A stretch of DNA of 15,298 nt, taken from assembly GCA_903915485.1 (NCBI GenBank), contig CAIWTC010000642.1, forward strand, positions 1 to 15,298. Reading direction: 5' to 3'. The translations under genes and the position numbers were made by a program. This DNA is from an uncultured Ignavibacteriales bacterium (lineage in GTDB: Bacteria > Bacteroidota > Ignavibacteria > Ignavibacteriales > Ignavibacteriaceae). Positions 7,376-14,660 of this stretch are shown here, in pieces (positions within the stretch are counted from its first letter, which is position 1; each line of letters begins with the position of its first letter). The notes below the pieces were generated by a model. It did not search any database and had not been told where the DNA came from. It saw only the letters and a list, made by a program, of their open reading frames with translations.

Positions 7376-8857
7376 TTATTTTTCTTCATCGAATTTATTG
7401 TACTTCTGAATTAACTTTTCGAAAAGAATATCCAACGGAGAAAGGAGCAGCGCTATTCCGGCATTGATTCCAAGTTTCAGCACGGGTACGCTTTTTGCAA
7501 GCGCATCTGTATAGGGGTCAAGCAAAACATTTATAAACTCAAATAACAGCAATAAAGAAATAAACGAAAGCATTTCAATATACTTACTTTGAAGTTGATA
7601 CTTACCACTCAAGAATAACAAAATAAAAAGGACAATCAACACAATGGATATCATCAAATACTGAATATTATTCCGGCGCTTTTCAACAGCTTGTTTTATA
7701 CGGTTGCTTTCCTCATCGGCCCTTTTCTGCATCTCCAGGGTTTTTTCAATTTGGTACCGCTCCGCCAACTTACCAATTTCTGATGCCTTTGTAGCATCTA
7801 CCAAACTATCCCTCAACGCTGAATACTTCCGTTGATATTCAAAAGCTGATTTGTAATCTCCCAATTTGGCATAAACTTCAGAGAGTGAATATGAGACATT
7901 TTTCTTGACTTCCAATGCATCAATCTGGCCCGCTAAATCAAATGCTTGCTTAAGATAACTAATCCCTTTCGGGCATTGCTTTAGTCCAGTGTAAGTGTCG
8001 CCCACATTATATAGAGAAACAGCTAAAGCCGACATATCTTCATTTTCTTCATTAATATTCTTGGCGAGTAAATGATATCGCAGTGCTTTTTTATAATTCA
8101 ACTGTGCCGAATATATGCCGCCCATGTTTGTGTAAATTGCCGACAGGAAAATAGGATTATTATATTTCTCACACAATTTTTTGGCTGTCTCAAAGTTACT
8201 TAGGGCCGTAGTATAATCATTCATATTCTTATAAACACTGCCGAGGTTTACTACTGTTTGAATTTCGCCATTAATATCCTTTAACATTCGCTTAAACGAT
8301 AAAGACTTATTATAATATTCCAAAGCTGAATTGTAAGATTCCGTCATTGTGTAAACATTACCAAGGTTATTTAGCGATGCGGCGATATTAAGTGTATCGC
8401 TTAAGGCCTCCCGTATTTTTAGGGCAGTCAAATAGTAATCCAAAGCCTTGCTGTATTCACTTAAATTAAAATACACAGCCCCGATATTATTATTTGCATT
8501 CCCTATCAGTGCGCTATCGCTGATTTGATTTGCAAGTGTTAGGGCTGAGCTAAGTTGAAGAAGTGCAGGCGCATACTTTGCTTTGAGATAATAGTAAAGC
8601 CCTAAATTTATTTTGGCACGGACTATCTGTTTATTTAGGTTCAAACTGCTTGAGAGGGATAGGCCTTCCTCTGCATATTTCAAACTCATTTCTAAATCAA
8701 CAGCCCTGTACTTGGCAGATAAATCATTTAAAATTCTAGCCTTAGCTGAATCGACAGATTTAGGGAGAAGATTCTTTAGAGAATCAAGGAAAGGCTGAGC
8801 AATTATACAATTACTCAGAAGTAGAAAAATAATAGTTATACGAGTTCTAACACTCAT
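7376..8857 (-). CDS. TPR protein with signal peptide and C-terminal three-helix membrane module
   Basis: 493 residues. A signal peptide (about 1-20, ending IIAQP) is followed by roughly eight tetratricopeptide repeats. The core motif (NxG..Y....Y..AL.YY) starts at residues 83, 123, 163, 203, 243, 283 and 323, an exact 40-residue period, plus one earlier degenerate unit near 44. A charged coiled coil (about 355-397) leads into three membrane segments at about 399-417, 427-447 and 459-478, and the last residues are EEK. This is the layout of Bacteroidota TPR sensor kinases and regulators up to the first membrane helix, but no kinase, cyclase or DNA-binding domain follows. Predicted topology puts the TPRs in the periplasm and a short charged tail in the cytoplasm. 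It starts 14 bp after nupC and ends 18 bp before the lipoprotein gene. A protein-binding scaffold or receptor is likely; its partner is unknown. Confidence 0.85.
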   Translation of the reverse strand: MSVRTRITIIFLLLSNCIIAQPFLDSLKNLLPKSVDSAKARILNDLSAKYRAVDLEMSLKYAEEGLSLSSSLNLNKQIVRAKINLGLYYYLKAKYAPALLQLSSALTLANQISDSALIGNANNNIGAVYFNLSEYSKALDYYLTALKIREALSDTLNIAASLNNLGNVYTMTESYNSALEYYNKSLSFKRMLKDINGEIQTVVNLGSVYKNMNDYTTALSNFETAKKLCEKYNNPIFLSAIYTNMGGIYSAQLNYKKALRYHLLAKNINEENEDMSALAVSLYNVGDTYTGLKQCPKGISYLKQAFDLAGQIDALEVKKNVSYSLSEVYAKLGDYKSAFEYQRKYSALRDSLVDATKASEIGKLAERYQIEKTLEMQKRADEESNRIKQAVEKRRNNIQYLMISIVLIVLFILLFLSGKYQLQSKYIEMLSFISLLLLFEFINVLLDPYTDALAKSVPVLKLGINAGIALLLSPLDILFEKLIQKYNKFDEEK

Positions 8858-8871
8858 GCAGATAAGTTCTT

Positions 8872-10188
8872 TTAAATAAAGAGTGATGCAATAGATGCCG
8901 TAAGCATCGTTGCAACAGTTCCGCCGAGAACCGCTTTCATACCGAGTGCTGCAATGTCGCCTCTTCTATTTTCAGCAAGCGGACTGATACCGCCTATCTG
9001 AATCGCAATTGAAGCGAAATTTGCAAAACCGCATAATGCATATGTAGCTATGATAACTGAGCGCTCGGATAAATGTTTTAAGGCAATGATATCGGATAAC
9101 TTTGAATAAGCTACAAACTCATTTAGCGCAAGTTTAATACCCATTAATGAACCAACTTCTAATGATTCTTTAGGAGTTACACCAATAAGTATTGCAAAAC
9201 CTTGAAAAATTATTCCGAACAATAATTCCAGGGATAACGGTTTTCCAAACCTGTCAAAGCAGAAAGCATTTATTCCGCCGAATAATCCAAGCCACTGCAG
9301 AATAGCGTTTACCAATGCAATAAGTGCGATAAAAGCAATCAGCATACCGGCAACATTAATCGCAAGTTTCACACCGTCAGCAGCACCTGATGCCGCTGCT
9401 TCGATTACATTTGATGAAGTTTTTTCAACCTTAAGGGAAACTGTTCCAAGCGTTTTGGGTTTGTCTGATTCTGGAACAAGAATTTTCGAAATAATTATTG
9501 AAGCGGGTGCAGCCATAATGCATGCCGCAAGGAAATGTCCGGCAAATTGAACCTGTGTTGCCTCTAAAGACCTTCCAAACATAATTGCCAGTGGTGCAGC
9601 AACCATCATAACATAAGTACCCATTATGCCGCCTGAAATATGCGCCATTCCTGAAGTCATAATTGTCAGCAACTCACTTTTTGTCATCGAAGCAATATAT
9701 GGACGGATTACCAAAGGTGCTTCAGTCTGACCTATAAAGATACTTGCACCAACCGATAAAGATTCGGCACCGCTTGTCTTAAGTAATTTAGCGACTAATT
9801 TTGCAATGTACTTAACAATGAACTGCATTATTCCGAGATGATACATTACTCCCATAAACGATGCAAAAAATATAATCGTCGGCAGAACTTTGAAAACAAA
9901 AAAGAAACCAAGACTGTCGGGACCTGCATCTCTCGCAAGTCTTCCAAAAACAAATTCAGCACCATAGCTAGAAAAATTCAGCAAGGATACAAAGCCCTTA
10001 CTTATAGCTCCAAATATATTTCGCCCAATGTCAGTCTTCAAAACGAAAAAAGCAAAAACAAACTGCATCAAAATCCCAATGCCAACAGAACGCCAGTTAA
10101 TCGATTTCTTATTCTCGGAGAATAATGATGTCAGTCCAATCAGAACTATAATTCCCACAAGTCCTTTTGCAATATTTCCTATTTCCAC
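8872..10188 (-). CDS. nupC: concentrative nucleoside transporter (CNT/NupC family)
   Basis: An inner-membrane symporter that in this family takes up nucleosides with Na+ or H+. The 438 residues carry the CNT fingerprint: KVLPTIIFFASFMGVMYHLG (100-119), GQTEAPLVIRPY (153-164), TSGMAHISGGIMGTYV (178-193), NEFVAYSKL (356-364) and CGFANFASIAIQIGG (386-400). In characterised CNTs the GQTE/GQSE segment contacts the base, and the NEF glutamate and the Asn and Ser of the CGFANF region contact the ribose; all are present (Gln154, Thr155, Glu156, Glu357, Asn390, Ser393). The start is a GTG; no ATG lies nearby, and AGGA (10194-10197) sits five bases before it, overlapping the bshC stop. The gene begins 8 bp after bshC. 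Base preference and coupling ion cannot be settled by reading. No nucleoside-catabolic gene is nearby, so this is probably a salvage uptake system. Confidence 0.93.
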   Translation of the reverse strand: MEIGNIAKGLVGIIVLIGLTSLFSENKKSINWRSVGIGILMQFVFAFFVLKTDIGRNIFGAISKGFVSLLNFSSYGAEFVFGRLARDAGPDSLGFFFVFKVLPTIIFFASFMGVMYHLGIMQFIVKYIAKLVAKLLKTSGAESLSVGASIFIGQTEAPLVIRPYIASMTKSELLTIMTSGMAHISGGIMGTYVMMVAAPLAIMFGRSLEATQVQFAGHFLAACIMAAPASIIISKILVPESDKPKTLGTVSLKVEKTSSNVIEAAASGAADGVKLAINVAGMLIAFIALIALVNAILQWLGLFGGINAFCFDRFGKPLSLELLFGIIFQGFAILIGVTPKESLEVGSLMGIKLALNEFVAYSKLSDIIALKHLSERSVIIATYALCGFANFASIAIQIGGISPLAENRRGDIAALGMKAVLGGTVATMLTASIASLFI

Positions 10189-10193
10189 AGTTG

Positions 10194-10197
10194 TCCT
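10194..10197 (-). promoter_or_regulatory. ribosome binding site supporting the GTG start of nupC
   Basis: On the minus strand AGGA precedes the GTG at 10188-10186 by five bases and overlaps the TAA of bshC (10199-10197). This placement argues for translational coupling of nupC to bshC. Confidence 0.6.
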
Positions 10198-11843
10198 TAT
10201 AATTCTATTATTTGATGCGATATATTTGTTTCATCCAAACTGTCATAGATTTTAGAAATCAGCTCCAAACCATAACGGTTGGCATATCCAAAGAAGTTAA
10301 ATACTCTCTCCTGTAAATTGCCATTCGGATAAATTGTATTCAGAATCTTTTGAGTTTTCTTAATCAACACTTCATGCTTTGCTTTTTCGGCAACAAGTGC
10401 TTTTGCCTTATATTCAGCCAGTGCGCTAATCATTTTAACTTTATACTTCTCTGAAGAGTCGCCGGTTGTTTTATCTATTATCGAAAGATTATCGCGGAGT
10501 TTTGACATCGTCGAAATTATTTCCGCTTCAGCATCAGTAAAATGCGTGTTAAAGTTAAAAGGCATTACATTAGCAATTGCCAACTCAAGTAAAGAATCCT
10601 GTTTCAAGAACAAATCTTTAAAACGGATATTACTTTTATTTAGAAAATCAATATTATGTTTTTCCATCAGTGTTGCTGATGACCTTGGATAGATAATTGG
10701 AGCTGGGATATTGAAAAAGTCATATAACGGCATCACCTGAGCAAAGTAGGATACCTCAGAAGGCCCTGCAACATAAGCAGCGGTATTGAAGAGTGTATCC
10801 TGACATATTGGCCGAAGCAAAACATTCGGGCTAAATTTCTCGGGATGATTTTCTGCAAGTAGCAAAAGCTCTTCAGTTGTGAACTTAATTCTTTTTCGTC
10901 TAAGTTTGAAGCCGCCTGTTTCATCAGGTAAAATTGCGTACCGTTTCTCTTCATGCATAAAAAATAGATTTACTGGTTTCACCTTTACTTGAGCATGATA
11001 AATTTCTTCAAGCTTAGCACTGCGCTCAATCAATTTCGATGTATGCGCTCGGTAATCGGTTATTTCTTTTACAAATACATCTTTGAGAAGCGCTTTTACA
11101 GCAATATCCTGAGGGTCAAAAACAATCAGCCCGTAATTATCAAACAGGTAGAAAAGCAAATCCCTGAATGCATCTTTGAAAGTTCGTCCTTCAGTATAAA
11201 ATCTTTTTAACTGATCAAGAATATCTGCCGTAAAATCTGTCTTCCTGATTGAAGCTTCAAACTGCTCGAAGAAATCATTGATAACTCCCGATATCTTGAT
11301 TGTTCCTGTTGACATTGGGTCATCTTCGGATTCGGCTACCTGCTCATAACTGATTTTCTTAATTTCACTTTTATCATCTACAATAGAAGTATGCCGTATC
11401 TCTTCAAAATCGTGGTCTTCCGTTTCCATCCAAAACACGGGCACAAAATTATACGCAGGATGTTTTTTCTTGATTGATTCAGCAAGTTTAATCGCGGTGA
11501 TTATCTTATAAATTGTATAAAGCGGTCCGCCGAGGATACCTAACTGCTGTCCGGTAATTATTGAAAGCGTATTAGGCTTACCTAAAAGCGAAATATTTTT
11601 TTGAGTTATTTCGGATGGCAAATATTTTGAATACTGTCTTATGATTATTTTTTCGACCTGCTGCTGAACTGCGCCGGGCTTAGATGATATTTTTTTGAAA
11701 AGATTCTCATATGAAGATGCATCTCTGAAATTAGTTTTGAAATATTCGGACACATTTTCAAATTCAGAAATATAGTCTAAATATAAATTCGGAAATCCCG
11801 GAATTTCACTGAAAGGTGTTGGTGCAATACTTGAAGTTGTCAT
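10197..11843 (-). CDS. bshC: bacillithiol biosynthesis cysteine-adding enzyme
   Basis: BshC is the proposed last enzyme of bacillithiol synthesis, adding cysteine to glucosaminyl-malate in the cytoplasm. The 548 residues match the family length (about 540). Recognisable blocks are ITGQQLGILGGPLYTIYK (96-113), FVPVFWMETEDHDFEEI (133-149), the VFDPQD segment (241-246), NVLLRPICQDTLFNTAAYVA (340-359) with GPSEVSYFAQ after it, and a long coiled-coil region (about 440-502) followed by NLQERVFN (509-516). All are characteristic of BshC, including the Rossmann-like core and the coiled coil seen in the B. subtilis structure. The start is an ATG without a clear Shine-Dalgarno sequence, 59 bp after the glycosyltransferase gene. 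bshA and bshB are not in the window, as is common because bsh genes are usually scattered. It likely protects against oxidative and electrophilic stress. Confidence 0.95.
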   Translation of the reverse strand: MTTSSIAPTPFSEIPGFPNLYLDYISEFENVSEYFKTNFRDASSYENLFKKISSKPGAVQQQVEKIIIRQYSKYLPSEITQKNISLLGKPNTLSIITGQQLGILGGPLYTIYKIITAIKLAESIKKKHPAYNFVPVFWMETEDHDFEEIRHTSIVDDKSEIKKISYEQVAESEDDPMSTGTIKISGVINDFFEQFEASIRKTDFTADILDQLKRFYTEGRTFKDAFRDLLFYLFDNYGLIVFDPQDIAVKALLKDVFVKEITDYRAHTSKLIERSAKLEEIYHAQVKVKPVNLFFMHEEKRYAILPDETGGFKLRRKRIKFTTEELLLLAENHPEKFSPNVLLRPICQDTLFNTAAYVAGPSEVSYFAQVMPLYDFFNIPAPIIYPRSSATLMEKHNIDFLNKSNIRFKDLFLKQDSLLELAIANVMPFNFNTHFTDAEAEIISTMSKLRDNLSIIDKTTGDSSEKYKVKMISALAEYKAKALVAEKAKHEVLIKKTQKILNTIYPNGNLQERVFNFFGYANRYGLELISKIYDSLDETNISHQIIEL

Positions 11844-11865
11844 AAATAATTCGAATTCTTTTTCT

Positions 11866-11892
11866 TTAGCTTAGATTAATCTCTAAAGCTAA
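11866..11892 (-). repeat. imperfect hairpin between the glycosyltransferase gene and bshC
   Basis: TTAGCTTAGA (11866-11875) pairs with TCTAAAGCTAA (11882-11892), with one bulged base and a 6-nt loop. It occupies the only sizeable gap (59 bp) inside the minus-strand gene train. On the minus strand it is followed by A-rich, not T-rich, sequence, so it is not a standard terminator. It could be a processing site, an attenuator or part of a bshC promoter region. Confidence 0.4.
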
Positions 11893-11902
11893 TTTCGTGA
11901 TT

Positions 11903-12760
11903 TTATTTTTTTATCGGTGTTTTGAATATGTACTCATATAAATTAGAAAGTTCTTTTTTGGCTCTCCTGCGAAAAGCCTTGGCTAAACTTCCATCTGCCA
12001 TTAACCGCCTTGGACTTGTCCACACTCTTGCTTCGTATGAGCGTATTAAGGAGATTTTCCCAATGTCCATTAAAGACATCGCCATCCATCCATCGGACCA
12101 TTTTTTTCGTGCGGTGTTAAATCCACCGACTTGCAATGCTGCACTTTTTAAGAATGCAAAATTAAACCCAAGCACATTAAGATACTGCCGGTTTCTATTC
12201 CGCACATTAAAAACTGTTTCTGCAAGGATTTCGTAGCAACCCAGTACAAATCTGCTTGACCCCTCAGGGGGAATGAACGAATGTCTTCCATAATTCAACA
12301 CTAGACCGTCCTTCCCTAATTTATCACTCATTGTTTCAATCCATTTCGGTGGATAAAAACTATCGCCGTCAGCATTTAGAATATAAAGGCCTTTTGATGT
12401 ATCTAAACCCGCCTGCCTTGCATTGCTTATCCCCTGCTCTTCTACAAAAATATTTTTGACTCCTAGCAAATCAATAATCTGCTGTGTGTTATCAGTTGAA
12501 TTATTGTTTACAATAAGCAGTTCGACCTTTTTCGAAGTCTGCTGCTCAGCAAATGTCGAAAGAGTTTTGAATAAATTCATTCCTTCATTCCAAACGGGCA
12601 TCACGACTGATACTTCAGGCTCTTCAGAATGGAACTTCGACAGTTTATTCTTCAACGAATCAATTAACGATTGAGGAATTTCTTCAATCGAGTTAAATTC
12701 ATATAAGTGACTTTTCAGCCACGCAGGAGTTGTAAATCTGGAGTATCTAGCTTCGTTCAA
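11903..12760 (-). CDS. family 2 (GT-A) glycosyltransferase
   Basis: 285 residues. An N-terminal extension (about 1-47) precedes a GT-A fold: VSVVMPVWNEG (50-60), LLIVNNNSTDNT (81-92), the QGISNARQAGLD segment (109-120), and the metal-binding DxD as NADGDSFYPP (129-138). A C-terminal acceptor region ends in a basic stretch (AFRRRAKKEL, 261-270), which may be a membrane-contact helix. The protein has no membrane span, so it likely uses a nucleotide sugar at the inner cytoplasmic face. The start is TTG: it is the only usable start, AGGA lies eight bases upstream (12768-12771), and it overlaps the aldolase stop by four bases, so translation is probably coupled. The downstream Asp-Trp acceptor-site motif of many GT2 enzymes appears only as WSDGWMAMSL (221-230). 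Donor and acceptor are unknown. It is not BshA, which has a GT-B fold. Confidence 0.88.
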   Translation of the reverse strand: MNEARYSRFTTPAWLKSHLYEFNSIEEIPQSLIDSLKNKLSKFHSEEPEVSVVMPVWNEGMNLFKTLSTFAEQQTSKKVELLIVNNNSTDNTQQIIDLLGVKNIFVEEQGISNARQAGLDTSKGLYILNADGDSFYPPKWIETMSDKLGKDGLVLNYGRHSFIPPEGSSRFVLGCYEILAETVFNVRNRNRQYLNVLGFNFAFLKSAALQVGGFNTARKKWSDGWMAMSLMDIGKISLIRSYEARVWTSPRRLMADGSLAKAFRRRAKKELSNLYEYIFKTPIKK

Positions 12761-13413
12761 AATTTATTCCTGATATCTAAAGATATGTTATAAACAGTAG
12801 GAGCAAGTCGATACAGTTCATCAATTTGCTCACGGGTTAATTTTTTTGCTCCGCCTAATCCTTCTGCATAGAACATAGTCTTTGCATAGTGTTCCAATTT
12901 TTCCATTCTGAAATATGCTTCACGGATGTTTCTTCCCACTGCCACTGCTCCATGATTTTGAAGAAGAAATACATTAGCGTATTCTATATACTCATTCATT
13001 GATTCAGGCAGAGCATCAGTCGATGGTGTTGCGTAAGTGCAAAGAGGAATCCGACCAAGGTTAAGGACTATTTCCGGAAACACTGGAACATCAAGCGATT
13101 TTCCGGAACTTGCATATGCAGTTGCAACAGGCGGATGACAATGTATCACAGCGTTAACATCACTTCTTTTATTATAAATATTGAAGTGAAGTTTACTCTC
13201 TGTCGAAATTTTAAGTTTCGAAAATTTTACTTGTCCATCTAAATTACATTGTACAATATTTTCAAGATTAGTATCACCCTTTGGAATTCCCGAGGAAGTA
13301 ATTACTATCGTTCCGTCTGCTCTGCGCAAGGACAGGTTTCCATCTGCCGCAGCAACAAAACCTTTTGCTGAGACCTTATGGCAATATTCAATTAACTCTT
13401 TTTTCTGCAGCAT
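12757..13413 (-). CDS. class II aldolase/adducin-family protein, L-fuculose-phosphate aldolase-like
   Basis: 218 residues, the size of FucA. The zinc and catalytic set of E. coli FucA is all present: Glu72 (in STESKLHFNIY), His91 and His93 (VIHCHPP) and His154 (LQNHG). The phosphate-binding GNLS (25-28) and TSSG (39-42) loops are also there. The family cleaves or epimerises sugar phosphates through a zinc-stabilised enediolate; members include FucA, L-ribulose-5-phosphate 4-epimerase, 5-deoxyribulose-phosphate aldolase and methylthioribulose-phosphate dehydratase, which reading alone cannot separate. There is no kinase or isomerase gene nearby to settle the substrate. The start lies 26 bp inside the upstream oxidoreductase gene and the end overlaps the glycosyltransferase start by 4 bp, so all three are probably coupled. 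The family is certain; the substrate is unknown. Confidence 0.9.
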   Translation of the reverse strand: MLQKKELIEYCHKVSAKGFVAAADGNLSLRRADGTIVITSSGIPKGDTNLENIVQCNLDGQVKFSKLKISTESKLHFNIYNKRSDVNAVIHCHPPVATAYASSGKSLDVPVFPEIVLNLGRIPLCTYATPSTDALPESMNEYIEYANVFLLQNHGAVAVGRNIREAYFRMEKLEHYAKTMFYAEGLGGAKKLTREQIDELYRLAPTVYNISLDIRNKF

Positions 13414-14395
13414 ACTTTTCTAGTTTTTCCAGCAGCAATAAATTTACCAAACCATCCTCACCGGTGACGACAGGAGTGGTATTGCGCAGAAAAGAATTAT
13501 TGAATGATTTAAGAGCGATATGTAATTTGTTTGTTCTTTTTCTAAATACTTTTTTTCCTTCGCCTTCAAGGAGTATACTCATTTTTGCAGAAGAAAATCT
13601 TCCGCCGATTAAGTTCTCAATACTAATACTTCCCCTGTTTCCCACTATCTCAATCCTGTTGAGTGCGCGGAGACAGTTAGAAGAAACACAAAAATATGCA
13701 TACCCGCCATTGTTGAACTTCAACTGACCTGAAGCAAAATCTTCAACTTCAGTTCTGTAGATTATATTATCCATTATACATGAAACAGGCTCTACTTCCC
13801 CATATAGGAAGCGCATTAAGTCAAGCATGTGCGTTGCTAAATCTCTCATCACCCCACCGCCGCTTAGCTCTTTTGAGAATCTAAAGTTGTTGTCGGGGGG
13901 AAAATGAATATTAAAATTAGTCGAGATAGAAATTATTTTCCCAATGGTCTGCTTGCTGATTAGTTCCTTAGCTTTTTCAAGCAAAGGGTGAAATCTATAT
14001 ATATAGTTCACTGCAAGCTGCACATTATTTTTTTTACAAACAGCAACCATCTCCTCTGCCTGTTCAGAACTCAAAGCTAAAGGCTTATCACAAAGAATAT
14101 GCTTCCCCGCCGCTGCGGCGGCAAGAACCTGAGAGTAATGGTCATTGTTTGAACTTCCGATATAAACCGCGTCGATATCAGATTTCAAAAATTCCGCAAA
14201 ATCATTTGTGTGGAATGGAACTGAAAACTTATCAGCAATATTTTTTGCGCGAAGACTATTCTTGCTGTATACTGACGCGATTTTCGCCTTGCGTACATTT
14301 TGAAGCGCCGGTAAAATGGCGGTTTCTGAAAATCTGCCAAGACCAATAACACCCCATCTTACGCGTTTTGGATTTCGATTTCGTATTTTAATCAT
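13388..14395 (-). CDS. Gfo/Idh/MocA-family NAD(P)-dependent oxidoreductase
   Basis: 335 residues with the usual two domains. The N-terminal Rossmann fold has the dinucleotide motif GVIGLGRF (15-22), the SSNNDHY segment (81-87) that follows the third strand, and the family lysine motif as DKPL (103-106), where EKP is commoner; Lys104 is the expected catalytic lysine. The C-terminal domain carries GGGVMRDLATHMLDL (179-193), with Asp185 and His189 at the usual acid/base positions. The family oxidises or reduces sugars, inositols and their derivatives, often nucleotide sugars. It is the first gene of the long minus-strand train and overlaps the aldolase gene by 26 bp. The start ATG lacks a Shine-Dalgarno sequence; a long AT-rich region with no gene lies upstream. 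The substrate cannot be inferred from sequence, though a carbohydrate linked to the neighbouring aldolase and glycosyltransferase is likely. Confidence 0.92.
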   Translation of the reverse strand: MIKIRNRNPKRVRWGVIGLGRFSETAILPALQNVRKAKIASVYSKNSLRAKNIADKFSVPFHTNDFAEFLKSDIDAVYIGSSNNDHYSQVLAAAAAGKHILCDKPLALSSEQAEEMVAVCKKNNVQLAVNYIYRFHPLLEKAKELISKQTIGKIISISTNFNIHFPPDNNFRFSKELSGGGVMRDLATHMLDLMRFLYGEVEPVSCIMDNIIYRTEVEDFASGQLKFNNGGYAYFCVSSNCLRALNRIEIVGNRGSISIENLIGGRFSSAKMSILLEGEGKKVFRKRTNKLHIALKSFNNSFLRNTTPVVTGEDGLVNLLLLEKLEKYAAEKRVN

Positions 14396-14660
14396 AACTG
14401 AAAAAAGCCATTTTATTAATTATTAATTGATTTAATTGTATCAGAAGCGAATATTATGACTGTTAAAACATTAACTTAATCCATAATAAATCGCAGTATT
14501 ATCCTAGTAAAGCTAGCAATCTGCATCTACAAAAGTAACACTTTTCAGATAAATTATGTAGTAAAATGAAAATGATTGTAGGCGCAGAGAATTTGATATT
14601 TCACGGAATGGAACCGTTTTTCACCCATCAGACATGGGCAAGTAAAAGCAGTGTATATTA
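14396..14660. other. 265-bp intergenic region between the CHAT gene and the oxidoreductase gene
   Basis: I see no gene or convincing terminator here. It is AT-rich near the oxidoreductase (14396-14480) and contains a perfect GTTAA-AACA-TTAAC inverted repeat (14462-14475) that could be an operator, and a weak CCCAT/ATGGG hairpin (14624-14638) about 22 bp past the CHAT stop. On the minus strand TACAAT near 14435-14440 resembles a -10 box, but spacing to the nearest -35-like TTAACA is 20 bp, too long to trust. Confidence 0.5.

Noticed and set aside
7376..8857. TPR protein as a complete histidine kinase or adenylate cyclase
   Set aside because: Only about 75 residues follow the first membrane helix and they are mostly hydrophobic, with no H-box, ATP-binding or cyclase motifs.
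11903..12760. Glycosyltransferase as BshA, to pair with bshC
   Set aside because: The protein has GT-A motifs (NNNSTDNT and DGD), while BshA is a GT-B, family 4 enzyme of about 380 residues.
12757..13413. Specific assignment of the class II aldolase as FucA, AraD or MtnB
   Set aside because: The zinc ligands are shared by all of them, and the neighbouring genes do not provide a pathway that picks one.
14624..14638. CCCAT/ATGGG hairpin after the CHAT stop as an intrinsic terminator
   Set aside because: The stem is only 5 bp and on the minus strand is followed by TGAAAAACGG, not a T tract.
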